Shown here in pieces: positions 43,550 through 52,373 of a DNA stretch of 64,000 nucleotides. The DNA comes from Bacteroidetes bacterium 37-13 (GTDB taxonomy: Bacteria > Bacteroidota > Bacteroidia > Chitinophagales > LD1). Made by a program: the position numbers and the translations under genes. Location: positions 958-64,957 of the forward strand of contig MKTC01000016.1 of assembly GCA_001897535.1 (NCBI GenBank), written 5' to 3'. The notes below the pieces were generated by a model. The model had not been told where the DNA came from. It did not search any database and saw only the letters and a program-made list of their open reading frames with translations. Numbering within the stretch: the first letter of the stretch is position 1; every line of letters starts with the position of its first letter.

Positions 43550-45148
43550 ATGAAAAAGTTTTTACTTACAAGTGGCATTGCCATTATTGTTTCATTATCA
43601 TTTAGCCAAACGGTAAATTGGGCGGAACATATTGCGCCAATACTTTACAAGAACTGTACAACATGCCACCACGATGGCGGTGCAGGACATTTTTCATTGA
43701 TAAATTACAGCGATGCTTTTAATAACGCTTTTTCGATTCACTATAAAACCCAAGCCAAGGAAATGCCACCATTTCCTTCAGACCCAACTTATCGAAAATT
43801 TAAAGATGAAAGAAGGTTGACAGACAGCGAAATTCAGCTAATTACAGATTGGTTCAACAATGGTGCACCAATGGGCGACTCAACTTTAGCGCCAGCAAAA
43901 CCAACATACACTAACTTGCCAGAAATTGTAACACCAAGCAAAGTGCTGCAAATGCCTACTTATACCGTTACAGCCACAAATGATGTTTATCAATGTTTTG
44001 TTTTAGACCCACAGCTTACACAAGATGTATTTTTAGATGCTTACGAAGTAATTCCAGGTAATAGAGAAATTGTGCACCACGTATTGATTTACGAAGATAC
44101 AACCGGGCAAAGCACAGTAAAAGATGCGCAAACTCAAGAGCCGGGCTACACAAGTTTTGGAGGAATTGGTGTGATGAGTGCCAGGCTATTAGGCGGTTGG
44201 GTTCCAGGCAGTAATGCTTCTTTTTTTCCAAGAAATATGGGTGTAAAATTGCATAAAAACGGGAAGATTGTAATTCAAGTACATTACCCGGCAGGAAGTA
44301 AAAATAAAGCAGATAGCACAACTTTGCGCTTGCGCTTTTCGAATTCCACTTTGCGCGAAATAAATATAGACCCGGCTCTGCATTATTTTGGTGGAAATGG
44401 AGGCTTAACGAATGGCCCGCTTGTTATCAATGCCGGTGAAGTGAAAACTTTTTACAACAAGTATGATATTCCTTCATACTATCCTAAATTGAGTTTGATT
44501 TATTTAGCACCACACATGCACTTGATTGGCAGAAGCATTATGGCATTTGCGGTTACGCCAACCAACGATACTATTCCATTAGTAAAAATTCCAAACTGGG
44601 ATTTCCGTTGGCAAATGTTCTACTTTAATCAAAAACCAGTTGTAGTTCCTCCAGGCTCAAAACTAATGGGTAAAGCAACCTACGACAATACAGCTACAAG
44701 CCCTTTTCAACCAAACGATCCTCCTAAAAAAGTTACAGCAGGTGAAGCAACAACTGATGAAATGTTTTTAGTGTATTTTGGTTATACACTTTACGAAAAT
44801 GGCGATGAAAACATTGTAATTGATAGTTCAATTATTCAACAACCTACAGGGATAAACACTAATGATTTAGAAGAAATTATTACCACGGCACAGTTTTTAG
44901 ATCCGCTTCCAAACCCGGCTCAAAACCAAACTAAATTGCAGTTTGTTTTGCCAAAGCAAGAAACAATCCTATTTCAAGTATTTGACGTGAATGGAAAAAT
45001 AGTAAGTGAGATAAAACCCGTATCGTATGAAAAAGGTTTTGGAGAAACCACTTTAAATACCGAAAAGTTTTCTTCAGGAAATTATATTATTCGAATGGTT
45101 TCCAATAGTGGAAAAACTGTGAGCAAACAACTTTTAGTTGAGCATTAA
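43550..45148 (+). CDS. Secreted heme c / PHM-like copper protein with T9SS domain
   Basis: 532 residues. A signal peptide (ending SFSQ) is followed by a cytochrome c-like domain with heme motif CTTCH (36-40). A two-domain region like peptidylglycine monooxygenase (PHM) follows (about 145-430). Its copper ligand candidates match both PHM sites: His 176-His 177 and His 245 for one, and His 322, His 324 and Met 405 for the other. The last ~80 residues are a T9SS type A domain (PLPNPAQNQ). It may be an extracellular or surface copper monooxygenase fed by its own heme domain. Substrate unknown. It is divergent from the acyl-CoA dehydrogenase gene. Confidence 0.85.
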   Translation: MKKFLLTSGIAIIVSLSFSQTVNWAEHIAPILYKNCTTCHHDGGAGHFSLINYSDAFNNAFSIHYKTQAKEMPPFPSDPTYRKFKDERRLTDSEIQLITDWFNNGAPMGDSTLAPAKPTYTNLPEIVTPSKVLQMPTYTVTATNDVYQCFVLDPQLTQDVFLDAYEVIPGNREIVHHVLIYEDTTGQSTVKDAQTQEPGYTSFGGIGVMSARLLGGWVPGSNASFFPRNMGVKLHKNGKIVIQVHYPAGSKNKADSTTLRLRFSNSTLREINIDPALHYFGGNGGLTNGPLVINAGEVKTFYNKYDIPSYYPKLSLIYLAPHMHLIGRSIMAFAVTPTNDTIPLVKIPNWDFRWQMFYFNQKPVVVPPGSKLMGKATYDNTATSPFQPNDPPKKVTAGEATTDEMFLVYFGYTLYENGDENIVIDSSIIQQPTGINTNDLEEIITTAQFLDPLPNPAQNQTKLQFVLPKQETILFQVFDVNGKIVSEIKPVSYEKGFGETTLNTEKFSSGNYIIRMVSNSGKTVSKQLLVEH

Positions 45149-45151
45149 AAT

Positions 45152-45184
45152 TTTAGAGAAGATTAAAACTAAATCTTCTCTAAA
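45152..45184. terminator. Hairpin shared by the heme-copper protein gene and rnr
   Basis: A perfect 13-bp stem (45152-45164 with 45172-45184) has a 7-base loop. The loop holds the rnr stop codon (45169-45171) and the right arm lies inside rnr coding sequence. T runs flank the stem on the plus side only weakly, so it is a probable rather than classical terminator between convergent genes. Confidence 0.6.
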
Positions 45185-47349
45185 TCTATTTTTCTGGTAT
45201 CTAAATTTGCTCCAATTACTTTAACTCGAATTGGATCACCCATGTTGTACCGAGTACCGCTTGTAGTGCCACGGAGGTAAAGTTGCTTTTCATCAAACAC
45301 AAAATCTTCATCTCCTAAATTTTCGATGGAAATCATTCCTTCACAAAGTAGTGAAGACATTTCCACAAAAATGCCACGGGCAATAACTCCGGTAACTACA
45401 CCTTCGTATTCATTCCCAATTTTATCGCTTAAATATTCCACTTGTTTGTATCGAACAGCTTCCCTTTCTGCATCCATTGCTTTTCGCTCCATGAGCGAAC
45501 TTGTTTTGCATTTCTCTTCCAATTCACCTACTGCAATATCCACTTTCCCTTTCTGTAATAGCTCAAAAACTAAGCGATGAACAAGTAAATCCGGGTAGCG
45601 CCTAATTGGCGAAGTAAAGTGTGTGTAGTATTTAATCGCCAAGCCGTAATGCCCAATATTTTTAGTAGTGTAAGCTGCCTTTGCCATACTGCGAATTGCC
45701 ATTTGTTCCAGCAATCCTTGCTCTGGTTTTCCATTTACTTTAAGTAATAAATCGTTGATAGTTGCGGCAACTTGTTTTGGATTTTCTACATCGAAAGAAA
45801 GCTTGTAACCAAACCTTGAAGCAATGAGTGAAAACTGTTCTAACTTAGAAGCATCAGGCGAATCATGAACGCGATACACAAATGGACTATGCTTTTTGTT
45901 CTGGTCTAATTTACTACCAAATCGCGCAATCGTTTCATTCGCAAGCAGCATTAAATCTTCAATAAGCAAATGTGCATCTTTACGATGTTTAATATAAAGT
46001 TCCAAAGGTTTCCCTACTGAATCTAAACGGAAGCGTACTTCTTCTTTTTCAAAAGAAATTGCTCCTGAATCGTAGCGCTTTTGCCGAATAGATTTTGTAA
46101 TTCGGTGAATAATTTTCAACTCTTCGGCATAGTCGCCTTTGCCTGTTTCTAATACTTCTTGTGCTTGTTCATAAGTAAATCTTCTATTGGAATGAATTAC
46201 TGTTTTTGCAATTGTAATGTGCTTGATTTCATTCTTTTCATTAAAATGAAAAAGTGCTGAAAACGTTAGCTTATCTTCATTTGGGCGAAGTGAACAAACA
46301 ATGTTTGAAATTTCTTCCGGCAGCATTGGGCAAACTCTATCGGGCAAATACACAGAATTGCCGCGCTGTGAAGCTTCTTTATCCAATTCACTTCCTTCGG
46401 TTACATAATGCGAAACATCCGCAATGTGAACACCAATTTCAATCAAACCATTTTCTAACTTTTTGAATGAAATTGCATCATCAAAATCTTTTGCATCTTC
46501 CGGGTCAATAGTAAAAGTAGTTACATCGCGATAGTCTAATCTATCTTTACAATCTCTTTCAGAAACAGCCTGTGCCAAGCTTCTAGCCTCTTTCATTACT
46601 TTATTGGGGAAAGAAATATGAAAACCATTTTGAATCAAAATCATCTTCATTTCCTTATCACTTTCAGAAAATGATGTGAGGCGTTCTATAATTTCTCCAA
46701 CGGGATGTTTACCGGGTTTTCCCCAATCGGTAACGCGAACAATTACTTTTGTTTCTGTTTCGTACTCTTTTGCTTCTTCCAAAGGGATATTGATGAAAAA
46801 CGTTACACGTTGCCCTTCCGGCTGCACAAAAGCATGTGTACGATGAATGTGTAAGGTTCCAATAAAAGTATCTTGATTCCGCTTAATAACGGCAACGATT
46901 TTACCTTCCGGTTTCTTTTTGTAATGCCCAGTAATTTCAATTAAAACTTCATCGCCATGCAATGCACCTTTGGTAAATTTTGCAGGAACGTAAACATCTT
47001 TATCAAAATTTTCGATAGCGATGTAAGCCGCGCCACTCTTCGTTAAATCAACAATTCCTTGCAATTGCTTCGCTCCTTTTGGCGGCAAACTTTTCCCTTC
47101 CGTTTCCTCTTGATGTCTTGAAGCATATCTCAATTGTAGTCTGCCTTTTTGTTGCATTTCTATTTTGCCTTTTTGCTCCAAATTTTTCAGTGCTTCATGA
47201 ATTACTGCTTCAGTAAAATCATCTTCCAAAAGCGGAAAAAGTTTTTCAAGATTAGCTTGACTTCCCATCGCTTTTACTACAATTAAAATTGACTTTTCAG
47301 CCTCTGCACTTGTGCCTTTTCGTTTTGATGAATGTTTCGTTTTTTTCAC
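45169..47349 (-). CDS. rnr: Ribonuclease R
   Basis: 726-residue RNase II/R family 3'-5' exoribonuclease. The winged-helix/cold-shock N-terminal part covers about 1-230. The RNB catalytic domain includes TIDPEDAKDFDDAIS with the metal-binding Asp cluster (~280-295). YTHFTSPIRRYPDLLVHRLV and a C-terminal S1 domain (about 640-726) follow. It degrades structured RNA and helps in RNA quality control. The start is GTG at 47349 (MKKTKHSSKRKG, basic start). Confidence 0.95.
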   Translation of the reverse strand: MKKTKHSSKRKGTSAEAEKSILIVVKAMGSQANLEKLFPLLEDDFTEAVIHEALKNLEQKGKIEMQQKGRLQLRYASRHQEETEGKSLPPKGAKQLQGIVDLTKSGAAYIAIENFDKDVYVPAKFTKGALHGDEVLIEITGHYKKKPEGKIVAVIKRNQDTFIGTLHIHRTHAFVQPEGQRVTFFINIPLEEAKEYETETKVIVRVTDWGKPGKHPVGEIIERLTSFSESDKEMKMILIQNGFHISFPNKVMKEARSLAQAVSERDCKDRLDYRDVTTFTIDPEDAKDFDDAISFKKLENGLIEIGVHIADVSHYVTEGSELDKEASQRGNSVYLPDRVCPMLPEEISNIVCSLRPNEDKLTFSALFHFNEKNEIKHITIAKTVIHSNRRFTYEQAQEVLETGKGDYAEELKIIHRITKSIRQKRYDSGAISFEKEEVRFRLDSVGKPLELYIKHRKDAHLLIEDLMLLANETIARFGSKLDQNKKHSPFVYRVHDSPDASKLEQFSLIASRFGYKLSFDVENPKQVAATINDLLLKVNGKPEQGLLEQMAIRSMAKAAYTTKNIGHYGLAIKYYTHFTSPIRRYPDLLVHRLVFELLQKGKVDIAVGELEEKCKTSSLMERKAMDAEREAVRYKQVEYLSDKIGNEYEGVVTGVIARGIFVEMSSLLCEGMISIENLGDEDFVFDEKQLYLRGTTSGTRYNMGDPIRVKVIGANLDTRKIDLEKI

Positions 47350-47436
47350 GCTGATGGGTTAAATTATTTTTCGATATTAGTTGTAAAAATGCTAAGCGCC
47401 AACAGAAGAAATAAACACTGTTGCTACTTTTTAAAT

Positions 47437-48348
47437 TTAGGGTGTATTTAGTTTGCTTTCTATGTATGAAACAATTTCAGCTTTTTCATTTGGCTGAAAC
47501 CACTTTATGTTTTCATCCTTTTTAAACCAAGTCATTTGCCGCTTTGCGTAGTTCCGAGTGTTTTGCTTAATCAGCGCCACTGCTTCGTCTAAACTTAACT
47601 TGTCTTCAATAAAATCAAACAATTCTGTGTAACCAACAGTATTGAGTGCAGGCAATTTCTTATTGATAAAGAGCGCTTTTGCTTCATCTAAAAGTCCTTG
47701 TTGCATCATTACATCAACTCTTTGGTTTATTTTTTCATAAAGCAACTCACGCGGCAAAGTCAATCCGATTTTAATGATGTGAAATGGTCGCTCGGCCTTT
47801 TTTCCAATACGCTGTTCCGAATATTTTTTTCCTGTGGAGTAAATAATCTCTAAAGCTCTTTTTAATCGAATAGGGTTTTTCTTATCCACTATTTCAAAAT
47901 ATTCTGCATCCAAACGTTCAACTTCATTTTGCAGCCATTCCAAAGTTTGAGTATTCAAAAATTTTCGCGTTGCCCAAAGTTCACTCTCATCTTTGGTTTC
48001 TATTTTATCAAAACCGCTACACACCGCGTTAATAAACAATCCTGAGCCGCCAACCATTACTGCTACAGATTTGTGGAGATAGTATTTTTCTAAAAATTGT
48101 AACACTTCATATTCAAATTTTCCGGCACTATAATGCTTAGTGAAAATTGAAATGTTATTGATAAAATGATGTAGAACTTCACCAAGCTCTTCTTCACTTG
48201 GTTTAGCTGTTCCAATATTCATTTCGCGATAAAACTGGCGAGAATCGGCAGAAATAATTTCAGCACCAAACAACTTTGCAAGTTCAATTGAAAGGCTTGT
48301 TTTGCCAACAGCAGTTGGTCCGCAAACCACAATTAGCGTAGGTTTCAT
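47437..48348 (-). CDS. miaA: tRNA dimethylallyltransferase
   Basis: 303 residues. The P-loop GPTAVGKTSLSIELAK (10-25), SADSRQFYREMNIGTAKPS (~34-52) and VMVGGSGLFINAV fit MiaA, which adds a dimethylallyl group to A37 of tRNAs reading UNN codons. Its ATG overlaps the stop of the preceding aminopeptidase gene by 4 bases (ATGA), indicating translational coupling. Confidence 0.95.
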   Translation of the reverse strand: MKPTLIVVCGPTAVGKTSLSIELAKLFGAEIISADSRQFYREMNIGTAKPSEEELGEVLHHFINNISIFTKHYSAGKFEYEVLQFLEKYYLHKSVAVMVGGSGLFINAVCSGFDKIETKDESELWATRKFLNTQTLEWLQNEVERLDAEYFEIVDKKNPIRLKRALEIIYSTGKKYSEQRIGKKAERPFHIIKIGLTLPRELLYEKINQRVDVMMQQGLLDEAKALFINKKLPALNTVGYTELFDFIEDKLSLDEAVALIKQNTRNYAKRQMTWFKKDENIKWFQPNEKAEIVSYIESKLNTP

Positions 48349-50738
48349 TTTATGTTGTTTAGAATTTCGGTTGCCCAGTTTGGATAGTTACCAACTGCTA
48401 ACTTGGCTGTATAATTCTCTTTAAACTTACTTCGTTTCAAGAAGAATCGAATATAACTTGCTGCTGGATTTGCCAATCTTCTATTTGTATTCAGCGCAGC
48501 ATCAATTAGGTTTGAAACTAAATCATCATTAAAATAATCAAGCGTTTTCAGGGCTTCCATTGCTTTTAGGCGTGTGCGAAATTCGTAACTGTTTGAAGTA
48601 AAATCAACTAATTTCCTTCCATATTCATCAGGATTTTCTTTGGCTTTAATCTCTAACCATGCAATTTTCACATTCTTTGCAGAGCCATCAATATTTTTAG
48701 TTCTGTCTAAAAATTTTGCACTTTGTTGAGGAAACTGCGCGCATAATTTTCGTAATGTCTTTTCAATATTCACATAGCTGGAATCTTGCAAAAGTTGTTC
48801 GTAATTCTTCAACAAAACTTCCGGAATAGTATCAATATTATCTATAGCAGCTCTGCGCACAAACACATTTTTATCTGCAAGTGCTTTCTTTAGCAAACTA
48901 TAAATTGCATCGTTCTTTTGGTTGCGTAATTGATAAACAATTTCATTCTGGATAGGGTAATAATTATTCTTTTCAAATAGCTGAATTAAGAAATTGTATT
49001 TTGCTTCTGTATCAACACTTCGCAAAGCGTAAACAGCATCGTATCTATCTATAAAATGCTTGGCGTTTAGCGCTTGTATTTTTAACTCTTCAAAAGATTT
49101 TTGCACAGTAACTTTCTTCAAAATATTATCGCCTTCATCAAAAAGCCAATAGCTTATTTTTTTATCAGTAGGAATTTTAAAGCTAAAGGTATCGCTTCCA
49201 TTCAGCATTATTTTCTGCTGCTCCGAAGTGCCGTCAGCAAAGTAAATTCTCATACTTGCCGGCATTGTAAATAGCTTTCCGGATTCATTAGGTTTTTGAG
49301 TTTGCTTTACAAAAAAGTGAATTGAATTTCCTTTTGTAGTGTCTGTCGTTATTTCAAAATTTGGATAGCCACTATGCAAAATCCATTCATCAAAAAACCA
49401 ATCTAAATTCATGCCGCAACATTCCATAAATGTTCGCCAAAAATCGTGTGTATCTGCATTGTCAAACTGATGCTTCTTTAAGTAATGTGTAATTGCTTTT
49501 CTATAGATAGAATCGCCTGTTACATAGCGCAACATACCAAGCACAGCACTGCCCTTCGGGTAATGGCGAGCACTTCCGGCATTGGAATGTGCAATCGGAA
49601 AATTGTCGCGATTATCTGCGTTAATTCCTTGTTCATATTCATTTCTGCGAATCCATTCGTAAACATCATCACCTGCAATTTTTCGCATAAAAAGTTTGGC
49701 ATAATAAGTTGCAAAATTCTCGTGAAGCCAATGGTGCGTGGCGCTCCATTCCGTAACTAGATTGCCAAACCATTGGTGAGTGAGTTCGTGTGCATTGGTT
49801 GAAATATAAGGATGTTCCAGCGCTTCTCTTGCATTCTGCAAATAATAATCGGTGTAAATTGTTGCTGAAGTATTTTCCATTGCACCATACATAAAATCCT
49901 GTACCGGCACATTGGCATACGATTCCCAAGGGTAAGCTACGCCAAATTCTTCAGGCATCCAATCCATTAATTCTTTACTGTGTTGGTAGGTTGGCGCAAA
50001 AGTTTCAGGCATATCGGCATAATAATATTGGCGCGAAACCACTCCATTTTTTGCAACAATATCTTTATGCGCATACTTATCAATTGCTAGCATTACCAAG
50101 TATGGCACATGTGGCTTATTCATTGCATAGTGCCACACAAATTCACCTTTACTGTTTTTCTTTTTTGAAATCAATTTCCCATTAGAAATTACGGTGTAGT
50201 TACTATCAAATGCAATTACAGTTTCGGTTACCAAGCGATCGTTTACGCCATCATAACTTGGAAACCAATGACGATTATCAATGCCTTGACCCTGTGTCCA
50301 AATTTGCTTGCGCGATAAGTTTTTCGGGTCATTCCAACCTATAAAATACAATCCTTTTCGCGGTTGCGCTTGGTAAGTAATATCTAAACTGTAGTTTTTA
50401 TTCCAGTTCAGTTTTTCATTAAAATATATAATCAAACCATCGCTATTTGTTTTCCATTTTTGCACCTTTCCATTTAGTTTCACCGAGTCTATTTTTATTC
50501 CTGGCGCATCTAAAAAGAGTGTATCAATTTCGGGTTGAATTGGCTTAAAAGTATATTTCGCTTTTCCAAATACAATACCTTCTTTTGGAGCAAACGAAAC
50601 TTCCAAAACTAACTTCGTAAAATCGGTATTGTGCTCGCGATAGCGACCTGCCACATCAGCAACATAGCAGTTTAAACTATCAGCTGAAAATGCTTTAAAG
50701 CAAAAAGAGATGAGAAAAACAAAAATAGAAATTCGCAT
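48345..50738 (-). CDS. M1-family aminopeptidase (secreted)
   Basis: 797 residues. A signal peptide (MRISIFVFLISFCFKAFSA) is followed by an N-terminal beta domain (to about 230). The gluzincin domain holds the exopeptidase motif GAMEN (285-289), zinc motif HELTH (317-321) and Glu 340. The C-terminal 250 residues are helical, HEAT-like repeats. It removes N-terminal residues from peptides in the periplasm or outside. The protein lacks an obvious T9SS domain. It is upstream of miaA in the same operon. Confidence 0.94.
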   Translation of the reverse strand: MRISIFVFLISFCFKAFSADSLNCYVADVAGRYREHNTDFTKLVLEVSFAPKEGIVFGKAKYTFKPIQPEIDTLFLDAPGIKIDSVKLNGKVQKWKTNSDGLIIYFNEKLNWNKNYSLDITYQAQPRKGLYFIGWNDPKNLSRKQIWTQGQGIDNRHWFPSYDGVNDRLVTETVIAFDSNYTVISNGKLISKKKNSKGEFVWHYAMNKPHVPYLVMLAIDKYAHKDIVAKNGVVSRQYYYADMPETFAPTYQHSKELMDWMPEEFGVAYPWESYANVPVQDFMYGAMENTSATIYTDYYLQNAREALEHPYISTNAHELTHQWFGNLVTEWSATHHWLHENFATYYAKLFMRKIAGDDVYEWIRRNEYEQGINADNRDNFPIAHSNAGSARHYPKGSAVLGMLRYVTGDSIYRKAITHYLKKHQFDNADTHDFWRTFMECCGMNLDWFFDEWILHSGYPNFEITTDTTKGNSIHFFVKQTQKPNESGKLFTMPASMRIYFADGTSEQQKIMLNGSDTFSFKIPTDKKISYWLFDEGDNILKKVTVQKSFEELKIQALNAKHFIDRYDAVYALRSVDTEAKYNFLIQLFEKNNYYPIQNEIVYQLRNQKNDAIYSLLKKALADKNVFVRRAAIDNIDTIPEVLLKNYEQLLQDSSYVNIEKTLRKLCAQFPQQSAKFLDRTKNIDGSAKNVKIAWLEIKAKENPDEYGRKLVDFTSNSYEFRTRLKAMEALKTLDYFNDDLVSNLIDAALNTNRRLANPAASYIRFFLKRSKFKENYTAKLAVGNYPNWATEILNNIK

Positions 50739-50838
50739 TGTGCGAAGGTAGCTTTAATGTACAAAATCTTGACTTATGTTTCTTTCTACCACAGATTTTA
50801 AAGAAAATTAAATAGTGTAAGTAATTTAGTGCAAATTG

Positions 50839-50867
50839 TTTGCCGTCATAATTATTTTTTACTTTGC
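50839..50867 (+). promoter_or_regulatory. Promoter of the MerR-type regulator gene
   Basis: TTTG (50839-50842), a 17-base spacer and TACTTTGC (50860-50867) fit the Bacteroidota pattern. The box ends 10 bases before the ATG at 50878, supporting that start over an in-frame TTG upstream. Confidence 0.5.
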
Positions 50868-50877
50868 GAAACAAGAA

Positions 50878-51213
50878 ATGGCCTACCGAGAAAAAGAAAT
50901 AGAGCGATTGTATTACAGCATTGGCGAAGTAGCAGAAATGCTGCAAGTTACTGCTTCGCAAATTCGCTATTGGGAAACGGAGTTTAATATTCTAAAGCCG
51001 CGAAAAAACAGGAAAGGCAATCGCTTATTTACGAAGGATGATATTCAGTCAATAAAACTAATTCACTATTTGCTGCGCGAAAAAGGCTTAACCATTGAAG
51101 GCGCAAAAAATCATATAAAAGCAGATACTGCTTTAACTAAATCCAACTTTCAGGTAATTGATGAATTGAAGGCAATAAAAAAGTTTTTAGAAGAACTGCG
51201 TGAGCGCTTCTAA
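50878..51213 (+). CDS. MerR-family transcriptional regulator
   Basis: 111 residues from the ATG at 50878. The helix-turn-helix YYSIGEVAEMLQVTASQIRYWE (~11-32) and the following RKNRKGNRLFTKDDIQSIKLIHYLL are typical of MerR. The C-terminal helix is short (about 85-111, coiled-coil-like dimer helix) and has no ligand or metal domain, so the effector cannot be predicted. The arginase gene lies downstream on the same strand, after 130 bases that contain their own promoter-like box and leader structure. Confidence 0.9.
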   Translation: MAYREKEIERLYYSIGEVAEMLQVTASQIRYWETEFNILKPRKNRKGNRLFTKDDIQSIKLIHYLLREKGLTIEGAKNHIKADTALTKSNFQVIDELKAIKKFLEELRERF

Positions 51214-51236
51214 CTTTGCGGTTTCAATAAACATTT

Positions 51237-51244
51237 TACCTTCG
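51237..51244 (+). promoter_or_regulatory. -7 box of the arginase gene
   Basis: TACCTTCG (51237-51244) matches TAnnTTTG with one mismatch and lies about 100 bases before the ATG. A second box, TAACTTTG (51211-51218), overlaps the stop codon of the MerR gene. Confidence 0.4.
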
Positions 51245-51258
51245 CCAATAGACATTTT

Positions 51259-51324
51259 GCGATTGTACAATTAAATTTATCTATAAAATTGAAAAGTAAA
51301 AAACACAATTTTATAAGCAATCGC
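51259..51324 (+). promoter_or_regulatory. Structured leader upstream of the arginase gene
   Basis: Outer arms GCGATTG (51259-51265) and CAATCGC (51318-51324) enclose an inner 10-bp stem (51282-51291 with 51306-51315). The palindrome ATTGTACAAT (51262-51271) overlaps the outer left arm. The structure ends 19 bases before the ATG. It could be an RNA switch, an attenuator-like fold or two DNA operators. Confidence 0.5.
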
Positions 51325-51343
51325 TTCACGAAACAAAAACTAT

Positions 51344-52303
51344 ATGGCAAAGGCTAAAAACGTTAGGATAATTGAAAACAAAAGTGAAGTTGGTGCCGGT
51401 ACAAGAGGTGCAAGTTTAGGTGTAGATGCTATAAAAATTGCAGGGCACGATTTTAGAAGCAGTTTTTTTAAAACGCACAGAAGCGTTGCCATTCCTGACG
51501 ATAATGCAGCTTTATACACAGGTTTTGACAGTCGCTATGCCAAGCGAATAAGAAGTGTTTTAAAAATGCACGAGCGCATTGGTGCTGCCGTTCGGGATAC
51601 CTTGCGCGATGGACGATTCCCTATTATGCTTTCGGGCGACCACAGCAATGCTAGCGGCACTATTGCCGGTATAAGAATGGCATATCCTGATTCTCGCATT
51701 GGCGTAATTTGGATTGATGCACACTGCGATTTACATTCTCCATACACTACGCCTTCTGGCAATATGCACGGCATGCCACTTGCAATTGCGCTTGGCGAAG
51801 ACAACATTGAAAACAAAGTAAACGACTTAGATTATGAAACCATAGAAATATGGGAAATGCTTAAAAATGTTGGCGGTTATTCTCCAAAAATTGAGTACAG
51901 AGATTTATTGTTTATGACTCTTCGCGATTTTGAAGAGCAAGAGGCAGCTTTAATTAAGCAGCATAAAGTAAAAAATTTCAGCACAAACGATATTCGTAAA
52001 ACAGGGGTAACAAAAGTTTGTAGAGAAGCTATAAAATATCTTTCGCAATGCGATAAAATTTATATCTCATTTGATGTTGATTGCTTAGATCCTACTGTGA
52101 GCCGTGGCACGGGAACGCCAGTAAAAGGTGGTATTAACGAGCGCGAAGCAGCTGACATTATCTTAGATTTGCTGCAAAACGAACGTGTTTGCTGCCTTGA
52201 GTTTACAGAAGTAAATCCAACATTAGACAGCGAAAATGTAATGGCAGAAACTGTGTTTGAAATCTTGCAAAAAGTAGTTCGCCAGTTAGAGATGAATACT
52301 TAA
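51344..52303 (+). CDS. Arginase-family ureohydrolase
   Basis: 319 residues. The Mn-binding motifs of the family are all present: SGDHS with His 100; DAHCDLHSP with Asp 125, His 127 and Asp 129; and SFDVDCLDP with two Asp. GNMHGMPLA is the arginine/substrate-side loop. It hydrolyses arginine, agmatine or formiminoglutamate; the GNMHGMPLA segment favours arginase, but the family cannot be separated fully by eye. A structured leader precedes it and a two-part hairpin follows it. No nearby arg genes. Confidence 0.87.
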   Translation: MAKAKNVRIIENKSEVGAGTRGASLGVDAIKIAGHDFRSSFFKTHRSVAIPDDNAALYTGFDSRYAKRIRSVLKMHERIGAAVRDTLRDGRFPIMLSGDHSNASGTIAGIRMAYPDSRIGVIWIDAHCDLHSPYTTPSGNMHGMPLAIALGEDNIENKVNDLDYETIEIWEMLKNVGGYSPKIEYRDLLFMTLRDFEEQEAALIKQHKVKNFSTNDIRKTGVTKVCREAIKYLSQCDKIYISFDVDCLDPTVSRGTGTPVKGGINEREAADIILDLLQNERVCCLEFTEVNPTLDSENVMAETVFEILQKVVRQLEMNT

Positions 52304-52359
52304 ATCCAAATTCTGTGTAGAATTCTATCACTAAAAAATCTACACAAAACTTGGATTTA
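52301..52359. terminator. Two-part inverted repeat between arginase and htpG
   Basis: An outer stem (52301-52309 with 52351-52359) and inner stem (52314-52321 with 52339-52346), both perfect, are separated by 4-base internal loops and close a 17-base loop. It overlaps the arginase stop codon. There is no strong T run, so it may act as a bidirectional stop or an mRNA-stabilising hairpin. Confidence 0.5.
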
Positions 52360-52373
52360 AAGATAGTATTCAT

